A stretch of 64,000 nt of DNA from Nocardioides marmorisolisilvae (lineage in GTDB: Bacteria > Actinomycetota > Actinomycetes > Propionibacteriales > Nocardioidaceae), in assembly GCF_031656915.1 (NCBI RefSeq), contig NZ_CP134227.1:1364001-1428000 (forward strand). The letters are read 5' to 3'. Position numbers and translations under genes: made by a program. The notes under the pieces were generated by a model that worked only from the letters and a program-made list of their open reading frames with translations, ran no database searches and had not been told where the DNA came from. This document shows, piece by piece, positions 54,513 through 64,000 of the stretch (its first letter is position 1; the number at the start of each line of letters is the position of its first letter).

Positions 54513-54962
54513 GTGGACAGTGCAGACGAGCTCCGTGACGCCGGCAGCGACCTCGTCACGCATGCGGCCCGCCTGGTCCGCGCGATCCGGCGCGCCATTC
54601 CTCAGCAGACCGGCATCCGGGTGCTGTCGCTGCTCGACGAACACGGCGCGCTCGGGGTCACCCAGCTCGCCGAGATGGACCGCTGCTCGCAGCCGACCAT
54701 GTCCGGCACCGTCAACGTCCTGCTCGAGCAGGGCCTGGTGCTGAAGGCCCCACATCCCGACGACGCGCGGAGCACCCTGGTCAGCCTGACCGCGTCCGGA
54801 CGCCGGACGCTGGGCGACTACCGCAAGCAGAGCGGCGCGCTCGTCGCAGACCGGCTGACCACCCACGGTCAGCACACCGCCGAGGACGTCGCGATTGCCG
54901 TCTCGGTGATGCGTGCCGTGCTCGCCCCCGAACCCGACGAAGCCCAGGAAGGCATCTCGTGA
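54513..54962 (+). CDS. MarR-family transcriptional regulator
   Basis: 149 aa winged-helix regulator. Recognition region VTQLAEMDRCSQPTMSGTVNVLLEQGLV (as VTQLAEMDRCSQPTMSG and TVNVLLEQGLV), wing DDARSTLVSLTASGR. GTG at 54513 is preferred to a TTG at 54504 because it lies 7 nt after the -10 TATATT. Its stop overlaps the MFS start (GTGA), so it probably autoregulates the exporter operon. Confidence 0.9.
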   Translation: MDSADELRDAGSDLVTHAARLVRAIRRAIPQQTGIRVLSLLDEHGALGVTQLAEMDRCSQPTMSGTVNVLLEQGLVLKAPHPDDARSTLVSLTASGRRTLGDYRKQSGALVADRLTTHGQHTAEDVAIAVSVMRAVLAPEPDEAQEGIS

Positions 54963-56233
54963 ACCACACCACCGGCGGTGCGACCGCCAGCCCGTTCCGG
55001 CAACCGAAGGCTGTCTGGGCCGTCGCGTTCGCCTGTGTCATCTCGTTCATGGGCATCGGCCTGGTGGACCCGATCCTGCCCTCACTGGCCAGCAAGCTGC
55101 ACGCCAGCACCAGCCAGGTGGAGCTGCTCTTCACCAGCTACCTGGTCGTCACGGCGGTGATGATGCTGGTCACCGGCTGGGTGTCGAGCCGGATCGGTGC
55201 CAAGCGCACCCTGCTGGTGGGCCTGGTCCTCATCGTCGTCTTCGCTGCCTTGGCCGGGTCGGCCGGCAGCATCGACGGCATCGTCGGCTTCCGCGCCGGC
55301 TGGGGTCTGGGCAACGCGCTGTTCATCGCGACCTCGCTCTCGGTGATCGTCAGCTCGGCGACCAGCGGCTTCGCGGGCGCCATCGTCCTCTACGAGACGG
55401 CGCTGGGCATCGGCATCGCCTCCGGGCCGATCCTCGGAGGCGAGCTGGGCAGCCTGAGCTGGCGCGGTCCGTTCTACGGCGTGGCCGTTCTGATGGCGAT
55501 CTCGCTGGTGGCGACCTTCTTCCTGCTTCCCGCGACGCCCCCGCCGGCCCGCAAGGAGAGAATCAGCGAGCCGATCAAGGCCCTTCGGCACCGTAGCCTG
55601 GCCACCACCAGCGTCGTCGGCCTGCTCTACAACTGGGGCTTCTTCACGATGTTGGGCTACTCGCCCTTCCTGATGAGGCCGATCTCCCCGCAGCAGCTGG
55701 GCCTGGTGTTCTGCGGATGGGGCATCTTCGTGGCGATCTTCGCGATCTGGGGTGCGCCGATGCTGCGCGAGCGCTTCGGTACGGCGAGGACCCTCTACGG
55801 CAACTTCACGCTGATGGCGGTCGACCTGCTCGTGATCGGGATCTGGCCCGACAACCGGGTCGCCGTGATCGTGGCGGTGATCCTCTCCGGCGCCTTCATC
55901 GGTGTGAACAACACGCTCGTGACGACCGCGGTGATGAGCATTGCGCCGGTCGAGCGGCCGGTCGCGTCGGCGACGTACGGCTTCGTCCGCTTCATCGGCG
56001 GCGGCCTCGCCCCCTTCGCAGCGAGCAAGCTCGTCGAGCACTACAACGCCCACGTGCCCTTCGTCATCGGTGCCGGCGCGCTCGTCGCTGCCGGAGTGGT
56101 GCTCTCGACGGTGCATCGCTCCCTGGCAGCCGCGGACCGCGGCGAGGTGGTGCAGCCCGAGCTGGACGAGCTGGACCGCATCGAGCGCGAGGACGACCTC
56201 GAGATCGGCGCGGGGCTCGGCAGCGGCAGCTGA
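54959..56233 (+). CDS. MFS transporter, DHA1-like
   Basis: 424 aa, 12 predicted helices. Motif A variant GWVSSRIGAKRTLL after helix 2, long central loop around residues 195-215, acidic C-terminal tail. Coupled to marR, so a drug or metabolite exporter controlled by it is likely. GTG start. Confidence 0.87.
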   Translation: MNHTTGGATASPFRQPKAVWAVAFACVISFMGIGLVDPILPSLASKLHASTSQVELLFTSYLVVTAVMMLVTGWVSSRIGAKRTLLVGLVLIVVFAALAGSAGSIDGIVGFRAGWGLGNALFIATSLSVIVSSATSGFAGAIVLYETALGIGIASGPILGGELGSLSWRGPFYGVAVLMAISLVATFFLLPATPPPARKERISEPIKALRHRSLATTSVVGLLYNWGFFTMLGYSPFLMRPISPQQLGLVFCGWGIFVAIFAIWGAPMLRERFGTARTLYGNFTLMAVDLLVIGIWPDNRVAVIVAVILSGAFIGVNNTLVTTAVMSIAPVERPVASATYGFVRFIGGGLAPFAASKLVEHYNAHVPFVIGAGALVAAGVVLSTVHRSLAAADRGEVVQPELDELDRIEREDDLEIGAGLGSGS

Positions 56234-56252
56234 CCCGGCGCCCTGCGCCCAC

Positions 56253-57470
56253 TCAGCGGCAGCGCACCAGCGCGCCGTCGCGTAGTCCTGCGGCGAGCGC
56301 CACCCACGCGTCGCCGTAGTACGTCGGCGTCGTCTGTGCCTGGGCCGTGGCCTGCCCGGTCAGCTCGGAGGCGTGTGCGGTGTCGCCGGCAGCGCGTGCC
56401 GCCGCCGCGGCGGCGAGCATCGACACCGGGCTCGGGCTGCCGTTGACGACCGAGCCGTCGGTGCCGAGGGCGAGCGCCGTCGGCCGGCCCGGCTGACTGA
56501 GGATGCTCCACCAGGCAGCCGCGAGCTTCCGCGCCGACCCGTCGCAGGCGGCCGCGAGCCACAGCGGCAGCCGGGCCGCATCCTGTCCGTACTGCACCGG
56601 CGCGGACCCGTCCGGCGCCGCCGTCGAGTGCAGGGCTCCGCCATCGAGCACGGCCCAGTCCGGGGGCAGGACGGTGCCGCCACGCGTCGCCTGCGCGAGG
56701 ATCCGCACCGTAGCCCCGGCCATCGCGCTCCACCGCTCGTCGCCGGTCAGCCGGGCGAGGTCGCTGAAGACACCGGGCATCCAGTACGACGGATCCACCA
56801 CCGCCGGTGGCCCGACGGCCCAGGTGCCGGCCACCGGCACCAGCGCGTCACCCACCCGGACCGTCTCATGGGCGAGCACCGCATCGGACAGCGTCCGGCC
56901 GTCCCGGTGCAGCTGGCCGGCACCCGGTCCGTCGTACCGCAGCAGTGCGAAGGCGGCGAGAACATCCGCGTCGGCGGCCGGCTCGTGGTCCTGGACCACG
57001 CCGTTGCTGTCGGCATGGAAGCTGAGCAGCTTGTCGGGGCGCTGGAGGTGCGACTTCGTCCAGGACCAGATCGTGCGCACCGAGTCCGGCCGTCCGGCGA
57101 GCTCGGCAATCAGCATCCCGTAGGCCTCCCCCTCGCTGACGATGTCATCACCCTGGTCGTGTCGGAGCACCCGTCCGTCCCCCGTCACATAGGCGTCCAG
57201 GAAGTGCGCCACCGCCGAGCCGAGGTCGACGCTGACTCCCGACGAGGGGCTCGGTGGTGCCGAGGACGACGGAGTGGTCGACGGCGAGGACGCTGCCGAC
57301 GGGGATGCGGACGACGGGGATGCGGAGAGGGAGGGCGAGGCCGGCGCCGATCGCTGTCCGCCGGAGGAACATGCCCCCACCGCGGCCAGCACCGCAACGA
57401 GCACGATAAGGGGCAGCACCCGGGCCATACCCGGCAGTCCCCGCGTCGCACACCGTGGATCGCGCCTCAT
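56253..57470 (-). CDS. GH8-family glycoside hydrolase lipoprotein
   Basis: 405 aa. N-terminal lipoprotein signal with lipobox LAAVGAC (Cys34), a Ser/Pro/Thr-rich linker (~40-80), then an (alpha/alpha)6 GH8 domain: general acid Glu115 in VSEGEAYGM, Asp168 in AADADVLAAFALL, and later WAVGPPAVVDPSYWMPG. GH8 enzymes include BcsZ-type cellulases. Start may be 57470 or 57428. It lies 16 bp after the GT2 gene, suggesting a role in trimming or releasing a beta-glucan. Confidence 0.82.
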   Translation of the reverse strand: MRRDPRCATRGLPGMARVLPLIVLVAVLAAVGACSSGGQRSAPASPSLSASPSSASPSAASSPSTTPSSSAPPSPSSGVSVDLGSAVAHFLDAYVTGDGRVLRHDQGDDIVSEGEAYGMLIAELAGRPDSVRTIWSWTKSHLQRPDKLLSFHADSNGVVQDHEPAADADVLAAFALLRYDGPGAGQLHRDGRTLSDAVLAHETVRVGDALVPVAGTWAVGPPAVVDPSYWMPGVFSDLARLTGDERWSAMAGATVRILAQATRGGTVLPPDWAVLDGGALHSTAAPDGSAPVQYGQDAARLPLWLAAACDGSARKLAAAWWSILSQPGRPTALALGTDGSVVNGSPSPVSMLAAAAAARAAGDTAHASELTGQATAQAQTTPTYYGDAWVALAAGLRDGALVRCR

Positions 57471-57486
57471 GGATCACCTCGATCGG

Positions 57487-59895
57487 TCAGGGCGACGGAG
57501 ACCCGGTCGGGCTCGCCGAGGTGCGGGACGACGAGCGGCTGGCCGGCGCCGTCTGGCCAGTCGGCGAGGGTGACGGCGTTGAGCTGGTCGTGGGTGAGGG
57601 CGTGGGAGTGGGTGACGGCGTGGTCGACGTGGGGGACGGGGTCGGTGACGTCGTCCCCGAGGCACCGGTGGACGGCGTCGGGGAGATGCTACTTCCGGGC
57701 GTGGGCGATCCCGGAGCAGCGGGGCCCGATCTGTGTTCGCCCGGCCGGCCGCGATGGCTCCTGCTCCGGTGCCCCGGCTGGTTGCCGCTGCCGGCCGAGT
57801 GCTGGTGCGGGTTCCCCAGGCTGGGCGGCCGCACGTCCTGGCCGCCCGGCGAGAGCAGGCCGAGGACGACGACCGCCCCCACCGCGATCGTTCCCGCCGC
57901 GGCGACCGCGGCCGCGCTCCGGCGTACGTAGTAGCCACGACGCAGCTCGCTTCGACGGCGGGCGGCGAGCTCCGGGGACAAGGCAGCGCGCTGTGCCGAG
58001 AGGCTGTTCAGCGGCGCACTGGCGTAGGCGATCGTGGGAAGCAGCAGCAGGCCGGCGAGCAGTGGTCCGCTGAGCGCCTGGGCGTGCATCAGTGCGGCGA
58101 TGATGCCGAGAATCCCCAGGACGGCGAGGAAGGTCTCGCTGCGGTTCCCCCGGAGCGCGTCGATCGCGCGGGCGTCCTCACTCGTCTTGGGAGTCCTCAG
58201 GAACTCGGCCTTGCGCGCGTAGAGCGCCTGGACCGAGGCGCGCGCGACCACCAGTGACGTCGACTGCCAGATGAAGAACGCCCCGAGGGCGTCACGCCAG
58301 GACGCACCGGTCCCCCGGCGGATCAGAGCCACCGCCCGGACGAAGCCGAGCAGCACCAGCACGGGGATCGCGGCGAGCAGGAACGGCGTCAGCTTGCGGA
58401 ACAGCAGACCGCCGCCGAGGGCGATGTTGACCGCACCGCCGAGCAGGAAGAAGAAGAAGACCAGGGAGATCAGGTCGCCGTACCACTGCAGGGCGCCGGA
58501 GAGGTAGGCCCAGCGCTGGCCCGCCGTCATCCGGTTCTCGGCGGTCACCGGGCCGGGCATCATCGAGCGCCAGTGCATCCGCAGGATCTGGATGCCTCCG
58601 AAGCACCACCGGAAGCGCTGGCCCTTGAGGGCCTCGAAGGACAAGGGCATCAGGCCATGCCCGTAGGAGGCGTCGATGTGCGTGCCCGACCAGCCGGCTC
58701 GGAGCAGACGCAGCGACAGCTCGGCGTCCTCGGTGATGCACCACTCGTCCCAGCCCCCGAGCTCGACGAGCGCCTGCCGCCGGATCAGGCCCATGGTGCC
58801 GGCGAAGATCGCGCCATCCCGCTCGTTGCGCGAGGGTTGGGAGACCGTGAAGAAGTACTTGTAGGAGTAGTAAAGCTGCCGGAAGAACGGCGCATCGGCC
58901 CACTCGCGGTAGTCCTGCGGACTCTGCACGAAGCCGACGGTCGGGTCGTTGAACATCGGGGCGCAGCGGAGCAGGAAGTCGGGCTCGATCTGGTAGTCGG
59001 AGTCGATCACACCGACGACCTCGGCGCGCTCGTCCGTCAGCTCCTGCAGTGCGTAGTTCAGCGCGCCGGACTTGTAGCCCGGCCAGTCCTGCAGATGCGC
59101 GAACTTCACACCGTGCTCCAGGCACCACGCCTCGACCGGCCGCCACAGCGACTCGTCCGTGGTGTTGTCGTCGATCGCCACGATCTCGTAGTTGTCGTAG
59201 TCGAGCCGGGAGAGGGAAGCCAGCGTGCCGATCACCATGTCGGGAGGCTCCTCGTACGAAGGCACGTGCAGGCTGACGAACGGGTGCCGGACGTCCGCGG
59301 CGGCGGTCGGCTCCACGCCGGATCCGCTCCGACGGGCCCAGTGCTCGCGTCCCAGGACGTCACACAGCTCCCACAGGTAGGCACAGGCCAGCACCGCCGC
59401 GAACGCCTCGAGGGCGAGCAGCACGAACGCGCCCACCGTGCCCGACACCCCCAGCGGGCTTGCCAGGGTCCACTGGAACATGAACGCCAGGTAGACCACG
59501 AAGAGTGCGACGTTCATCGACCAGCACAGGTGCCCGCGCGCGTTCCATCGCCGGGTCAGCGGCAGCCATATCGCGCTCCCCGCCAGCAGCAGCACGAATG
59601 CGACCTCGACCGTGCGCATCCCGTGGTGGTACAGACGGATCCCGGCCGCACCCAGCACGGCGAGCACCACCGTGCCGAGGACGCTCAGCGCAAGCCGTCG
59701 CGTCCATAGCCACGCGCTGCTGCCGAAGCGCTGGGGCAGGGGCAGGAAGAGAGCGGCCGTGGCGAGCACCGCGGCGATGATCGCGGACAGCAGAAGACCG
59801 GAGAACACGGTCGCCGCGTACCCAATCGTCGTGCTGATGATCCCGTGTGCTGCGACACGCCGAGGACGGGCCGATGGTCCCTTGCCCGGATGCAC
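57487..59895 (-). CDS. Cellulose synthase-like membrane glycosyltransferase (GT2)
   Basis: 802 aa. Four N-terminal membrane helices (~28-175), then a cytosolic GT2 domain with IDDN (241-244), DSD (298-300), TED (388-390) and QRFRW (426-430), the D, DxD, TED and QxxRW set of processive beta-glycan synthases, then more helices. The C-terminal ~120 residues after the last helix (AVVVLGLLSPGG) are Ser/Thr/Pro-rich and predicted outside. No PilZ domain or BcsB partner is seen. Probably makes and exports a beta-glucan; GTG start. Confidence 0.88.
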   Translation of the reverse strand: MHPGKGPSARPRRVAAHGIISTTIGYAATVFSGLLLSAIIAAVLATAALFLPLPQRFGSSAWLWTRRLALSVLGTVVLAVLGAAGIRLYHHGMRTVEVAFVLLLAGSAIWLPLTRRWNARGHLCWSMNVALFVVYLAFMFQWTLASPLGVSGTVGAFVLLALEAFAAVLACAYLWELCDVLGREHWARRSGSGVEPTAAADVRHPFVSLHVPSYEEPPDMVIGTLASLSRLDYDNYEIVAIDDNTTDESLWRPVEAWCLEHGVKFAHLQDWPGYKSGALNYALQELTDERAEVVGVIDSDYQIEPDFLLRCAPMFNDPTVGFVQSPQDYREWADAPFFRQLYYSYKYFFTVSQPSRNERDGAIFAGTMGLIRRQALVELGGWDEWCITEDAELSLRLLRAGWSGTHIDASYGHGLMPLSFEALKGQRFRWCFGGIQILRMHWRSMMPGPVTAENRMTAGQRWAYLSGALQWYGDLISLVFFFFLLGGAVNIALGGGLLFRKLTPFLLAAIPVLVLLGFVRAVALIRRGTGASWRDALGAFFIWQSTSLVVARASVQALYARKAEFLRTPKTSEDARAIDALRGNRSETFLAVLGILGIIAALMHAQALSGPLLAGLLLLPTIAYASAPLNSLSAQRAALSPELAARRRSELRRGYYVRRSAAAVAAAGTIAVGAVVVLGLLSPGGQDVRPPSLGNPHQHSAGSGNQPGHRSRSHRGRPGEHRSGPAAPGSPTPGSSISPTPSTGASGTTSPTPSPTSTTPSPTPTPSPTTSSTPSPSPTGQTAPASRSSSRTSASPTGSPSP

Positions 59896-59931
59896 GGATG
59901 TCGGGTTTGGTGGGGCATCGGGAGGACACAG

Positions 59932-61170
59932 ATGAGAGAAGCCGCGAACAAGGCCCTGAGCACCGATGCGGTCGGGAGCGAGCGCGGGGGGTCACCCGGC
60001 AGGATGCTCGGGCTCGCGACCGTGGGATTCGCGGTGAACTTCTGGGCATGGGCGCTGCTCAGCCCACTGGGCCCGATGTTCCGCACCCAGGGGACCCTCG
60101 GCGCGCTGAGCGACTCGGACGTGGCGCTGCTGGTCGCCGTGCCGGTCATCGTCGGGTCGCTCGGACGCATCGTCGTGGGTGCCCTGACCGACAGGTTCGG
60201 CGGTCGCGTGATGTTCCCGCTGGTCACCGCGGCGACCATCGTGCCCGTCCTGTTCATCGCGTTCTTCGCGCTGGACTCCTACGCCCTGCTGCTGGTCGGA
60301 GGCTTCTTCCTCGGCATCGGCGGCACATCGTTCGCGATCGGCGTGCCGTTCGTCAACGCATGGTTCCCCCCGGAGCGGCGCGGCCTGGCCGTCGGCGTCT
60401 TCGGCGCAGGCATGGGCGGGACGGCGGTCAGCGCGCTGACCACCGTTCGGCTCGTCGACGGTCTCGGCTCCCGCGCACCGTTCCTGATCACGGCAGTGGC
60501 GCTGGCCCTGTACGCCGTCGCGTCGGCGCTGCTGCTCCGCGACGCCCCCGGCAGGCAGCGCCCCACCACCGGGTTGCTGGCCCGGATGCGCTCCAACGCC
60601 GTGCTGCCCATCACCTGGCAGGCGTGCATCCTCTACGCGGTCGCCTTCGGCGGGTACGTCGCGTTCTCGGTCTACCTACCGGCCTACCTGAAGACCCAGC
60701 ACCACCTCACCCCGACCGACGCCGCCAACCGGATGGCCGGGTTCGTGGTGGTGGCGGTGCTGGCCCGCCCGGTGGGCGGTTGGGTCGCTGACCGGCTCGG
60801 ACCGATCCCCGTGCTCGGCAGCTGCTTCGCCGTCGTCACGGTGTGCGCCGCGCTGGACTCGGGAGCGCCGCCGTTGCACATCGCGGGCACGATCATCTTC
60901 CTGCTGATGGCGGCTGCACTCGGGGCCGGCAGTGGCGCCACCTTCGCGCTGATCGCGCGCAGCACCGACCCGACGCGGGTCGGCGGAGTCACCGGCCTCG
61001 TCGGCGCGGCGGGCGGGCTCGGGGGCTTCGTGCCACCCCTCGTCATGGGCTACGTCTATGGTCGAACTGAGTCCTACGCGATCGGACTCTGGTTGCTGGC
61101 AGTCACCGCAGCACTGACTCTCTTGCTGACGGTGACCGTCGTACGCCGAACGGCACAGGAGGCATCATGA
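59932..61170 (+). CDS. narK: NarK-type nitrate/nitrite transporter
   Basis: 412 aa, 12-helix MFS protein of the nitrate/nitrite porter family. Typical signature near helix 5: FGAGMGGTAVSALT, with AGGLGGFVPP in the C-terminal half. GGGAGG 7 nt before the ATG. The stop overlaps the narG ATG (ATGA), so transport and reduction are co-expressed. Confidence 0.9.
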   Translation: MREAANKALSTDAVGSERGGSPGRMLGLATVGFAVNFWAWALLSPLGPMFRTQGTLGALSDSDVALLVAVPVIVGSLGRIVVGALTDRFGGRVMFPLVTAATIVPVLFIAFFALDSYALLLVGGFFLGIGGTSFAIGVPFVNAWFPPERRGLAVGVFGAGMGGTAVSALTTVRLVDGLGSRAPFLITAVALALYAVASALLLRDAPGRQRPTTGLLARMRSNAVLPITWQACILYAVAFGGYVAFSVYLPAYLKTQHHLTPTDAANRMAGFVVVAVLARPVGGWVADRLGPIPVLGSCFAVVTVCAALDSGAPPLHIAGTIIFLLMAAALGAGSGATFALIARSTDPTRVGGVTGLVGAAGGLGGFVPPLVMGYVYGRTESYAIGLWLLAVTAALTLLLTVTVVRRTAQEAS

Positions 61171-64000
61171 CCGCAGATCCCCGGCCCGAGCCGGGACTGG
61201 ACAACGACCTCGTCGACGCACTCGTGCGGACCCGGCGGTTCTTCACCCGGAGCGAGGTCAGTCCCGATCTGCGGACCATGCACAAGTCGGGCGGCCGCAC
61301 CGCCGACGACTTCTACCGCGACCGGTGGAGCCACGACAAGGTCGTCCGCTCCACCCACGGCGTCAACTGCACCGGCTCCTGCTCGTGGAAGGTGTACGTC
61401 AAGGACGGCATCATCACCTGGGAGACCCAGCAGACCGACTACCCCACGACCGGTCCGGACCGCCCCGAGTACGAGCCGCGCGGCTGCCCTCGAGGGGCAG
61501 CGTTCTCCTGGTACACCTACTCCCCCACCCGGGTCCGCTACCCCTACGTCCGCGGCGTGCTGCTGCAGATGTTCCGCGAGGCCAAGCAGACCCACGGCGG
61601 CGACCCGGTGGCGGCCTGGGCCGATATCGTCGAGGACGCCGATCGCGCGCGCAGCTACAAGTCGGCGCGCGGCAAGGGCGGTCTGGTCCGCGCGACCTGG
61701 GACGAGGCCGTCGAGCTGATCTCCGCGGCGTACGTGCACACCATCGAGAAGTGGGGCCCGGACCGGGTCGCGGGGTTCTCGCCGATCCCGGCGATGTCGA
61801 TGGTCTCGCACGCCTCGGGTGCCCGGTTCACCTCGCTGGTCGGCGGCGAGATGCTGTCGTTCTACGACTGGTACGCCGATCTGCCGGTCGCCTCGCCGCA
61901 GGTCTTCGGCGACCAGACCGACGTGCCCGAGTCCGGCGACTGGTGGGACGCGGGCTATCTGATCATGTGGGGCACCAACGTGCCCCAGACCCGCACCCCG
62001 GACGCGCATTGGATGACCGAGGCCCGCTACCGCGGCCAGAAGGTCGTGGTGGTGGCCCCCGACTATGCCGACAACGTGAAGTTCGCCGACGAGTGGCTGG
62101 CCGCGAACCCGGGCACTGACGCTGCGCTCGCGATGGCGATGGGTCACGTGATCCTCAAGGAGTTCTTCGTCGACCGCAGCACGCCGTACTTCGACGACTA
62201 CGTCAAGAGGTTCAGCGACCTGCCCTACCTCGTCGAGGTGGTCGATGGGAGACCCGGCAAGTTCCTCACCGCGAGCGACGTCCCCGAGCTGGCCGGGGCC
62301 GAGAACGCGACGTTCAAGACCGTCCTGGTCGACGCGAGGAACGGCGAGCTGTTCGTGCCGAACGGATCCCTGGGACACCGGTTCTCAGCGTCGGACCGCG
62401 GCCGCTGGAACCTCGACCTCGGCGATGTCGACCCGCTGCTCACCTTGATCGGCTCCCCGGAGTCGACCGAGGTGCGGCTGCCTCGCTTCGACGGGGTCGA
62501 GGGCGCCACCGTGACGCGCGGCGTCCCGGTTCGTCGCATCGGCGACCGCATGGTCACCACCGTCTTCGACCTGCTGCTCGCCCAGTACGGCGTGGCGAGG
62601 CCCGGTCTGCCCGGTGAGTGGCCCACGTCGTACGACGACCCCAGCCAACCGGGCACTCCTGCCTGGCAGCAGACGATCACCGGCGTCCCGTCGGCCGCGG
62701 CGGAGCGGATCGGGCGGGAGTTCGCCCAGAACGCCGAGGAGTCGAGGGGCCGGTCGATGATCCTGATGGGCGCCGGCACCAACCACTGGTTCCACTCCGA
62801 CACGATCTACCGCACCTTCCTCGCGCTGACCACGATGACCGGCTGTCAGGGCGTCAACGGCGGAGGGTGGGCGCACTACGTCGGCCAGGAGAAGGTCCGG
62901 CCCCTGACCGGCTACAACCAGCTCGCCAACGCACTCGACTGGTCGCGCCCGCCGCGCACGATGATCGGCACCGCGTTCTTCTACCTGCACACCGACCAGT
63001 TCCGCTACGACCACTTCGGGGCCGACGTGCTCAGCGCCGACGGACATGGGGGTCGGTTCGAGGGACTGACCGCGGCCGACCTGATCGCCAAGAGCGCTCG
63101 GATGGGCTGGATGCCGTCGTACCCGACGTTCAACCGCAACCCGCTCGACCTCGCGGACGAGGCCGCCGCTGCCGGGCGCGACGCGGCCGACCATGTCGTC
63201 GCCGGGCTCCGATCGGGTGAGCTGTCGTTCGCGGCCGAGGATCCTGATGCGCCGGAGAACTATCCCCGGGTGCTGTCGGTGTGGCGCTCGAACCTGCTGG
63301 GCTCGTCGGCGAAGGGCGATGAGTACTTCCTCAAGCATCTCCTCGGCGCGGACCACTCGCTTCGTGCGTCCGAGGCGCCCGAGGACCGACGGCCCCGCGA
63401 TGTCCGATGGCGCGATGCCCCCGAGGGCAAGCTCGACCTGCTGATGACGATCGACTTCCGGCAGACCAGCACGACCGTGTTCTCCGACGTCGTACTGCCG
63501 GCAGCCACCTGGTACGAGAAGCACGACCTGAACACCACCGATATGCATCCCTTCGTGCACTCGTTCAACCCGGCGATCGCGCCACCGTGGCAGACCCGCA
63601 CCGACTGGGACATCTGGCAGACGATCGCGGCGAAGTTCTCCGAGCTGGCCGGGCCACGGCTGGGCACCCGCACCGACGTGGTCGCCGTACCGCTGATGCA
63701 CGACACCCCGGACGAGCTGGCCAACCCGCACGGCGCGGTGCGGGACTGGAAGTTCGGCGAGTGCGAACCGGTCCCGGGCAGCACGATGCCCAGGATCGTC
63801 ACCGTCGAGCGGGACTACGGAGCGATCGCCGACAAGATGGCCTCGCTCGGCCCGCTGATGGACAGTCTCGGAGCCACGACCAAGGGCGTCACGTTCGATG
63901 AGTCCGGGCCGGTCGACTACCTCGGCAGGAAGAACGGGCTGCGCCGAGGCGGGGCTGGCAACGGTCGCCCCTCGCTGCTGCACGCCCATGAGGCCTGCGA
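61167..64000 (+). CDS. narG: Respiratory nitrate reductase alpha subunit, 5' part
   Basis: The first 944 codons of the Mo-bisMGD subunit that reduces nitrate with quinol electrons via NarHI. FS0 cluster ligands His64, Cys68, Cys72 and Cys107; the Mo-coordinating Asp is Asp238 in WYADLP. No twin-Arg signal beyond the usual NarG remnant RTRRFF, fitting a cytoplasm-facing enzyme. The open frame continues past 64000; narH, narJ and narI are expected outside. Confidence 0.95.
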   Translation, partial: MTADPRPEPGLDNDLVDALVRTRRFFTRSEVSPDLRTMHKSGGRTADDFYRDRWSHDKVVRSTHGVNCTGSCSWKVYVKDGIITWETQQTDYPTTGPDRPEYEPRGCPRGAAFSWYTYSPTRVRYPYVRGVLLQMFREAKQTHGGDPVAAWADIVEDADRARSYKSARGKGGLVRATWDEAVELISAAYVHTIEKWGPDRVAGFSPIPAMSMVSHASGARFTSLVGGEMLSFYDWYADLPVASPQVFGDQTDVPESGDWWDAGYLIMWGTNVPQTRTPDAHWMTEARYRGQKVVVVAPDYADNVKFADEWLAANPGTDAALAMAMGHVILKEFFVDRSTPYFDDYVKRFSDLPYLVEVVDGRPGKFLTASDVPELAGAENATFKTVLVDARNGELFVPNGSLGHRFSASDRGRWNLDLGDVDPLLTLIGSPESTEVRLPRFDGVEGATVTRGVPVRRIGDRMVTTVFDLLLAQYGVARPGLPGEWPTSYDDPSQPGTPAWQQTITGVPSAAAERIGREFAQNAEESRGRSMILMGAGTNHWFHSDTIYRTFLALTTMTGCQGVNGGGWAHYVGQEKVRPLTGYNQLANALDWSRPPRTMIGTAFFYLHTDQFRYDHFGADVLSADGHGGRFEGLTAADLIAKSARMGWMPSYPTFNRNPLDLADEAAAAGRDAADHVVAGLRSGELSFAAEDPDAPENYPRVLSVWRSNLLGSSAKGDEYFLKHLLGADHSLRASEAPEDRRPRDVRWRDAPEGKLDLLMTIDFRQTSTTVFSDVVLPAATWYEKHDLNTTDMHPFVHSFNPAIAPPWQTRTDWDIWQTIAAKFSELAGPRLGTRTDVVAVPLMHDTPDELANPHGAVRDWKFGECEPVPGSTMPRIVTVERDYGAIADKMASLGPLMDSLGATTKGVTFDESGPVDYLGRKNGLRRGGAGNGRPSLLHAHEAC

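Overview
The window reads as chromosome of a high-GC actinobacterium, probably Nocardioidaceae (Nocardioides-like). This is inferred from gene content, not from a marker-gene comparison. Support comes from the G/C-biased codon use, the mec-cysO-cysM operon, ClpS-DUF2017 and DUF3618/DUF4873 proteins, and many genes whose start codon lies only 6-7 nt after a TANNNT -10 box (leaderless transcription). Four tRNA genes are present: Arg-UCU, His-GUG, Lys-CUU and Leu-UAG.

Layout. 1-6.2 kb: two overlapping dynamin-like GTPases, a PrsW-type membrane protease, an M24 aminopeptidase and an RlmC-like rRNA methyltransferase. 6.4-12 kb: three large secreted proteins of unknown function. 12-24.3 kb: adenosine deaminase, a DsbA-like/MauE redox pair, oligoribonuclease, pirin, an FAD oxidoreductase, assorted membrane proteins and an EmrB-type exporter. 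24.4-32.0 kb: a 7.5 kb mobile island. 32-48 kb: GroES-like, DUF3618, bcp, then a block (rdgB, rph, MBL phosphodiesterase, murI, cysM, cysO, mec, DUF2017, clpS, pncB) in the order remembered for M. tuberculosis Rv1341-Rv1330c. It is interrupted by an ABC exporter with a two-component system and by a secreted HAD phosphatase. 49-52.5 kb: tyrosine/homogentisate catabolism (hmgA, an unknown gene, fahA). 52.5-56 kb: a diiron oxygenase with TetR and DUF4873, and a marR-MFS operon. 56-60 kb: a GH8 lipoprotein and a cellulose-synthase-like GT2. 60-64 kb: narK-narG (nitrate respiration), running off the end.

The mobile island is the most unusual region. It contains two identical direct copies of a 1.82 kb element, called E here. 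E encodes a 539-aa protein that matches no transposase family I can recognise. Between the E copies lie two inverted copies of an IS701-family IS that flank an IS5-family IS. Every junction carries CTAG or TTAG. All junctions are explained if the IS701 and IS5 elements made 4-bp CTAG duplications and E inserted directly after CTAG without any duplication. Removing 24430-31956 rejoins the neighbours and gives the GroES-like gene a TAG stop in place of the TAA that E now supplies. E has small hairpins close to both ends and a leader predicted to fold as a closed multi-hairpin RNA.

Many genes form tight operons with 4-bp ATGA or GTGA overlaps: the GTPases with prsW, dsbA with add, the ABC pair, murI with the MBL gene, cysO with cysM, hmgA with DUF1697, the 296-aa protein with fahA, marR with the MFS gene, and narK with narG. 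No spacing between genes exceeds 300 bases outside the mobile island.
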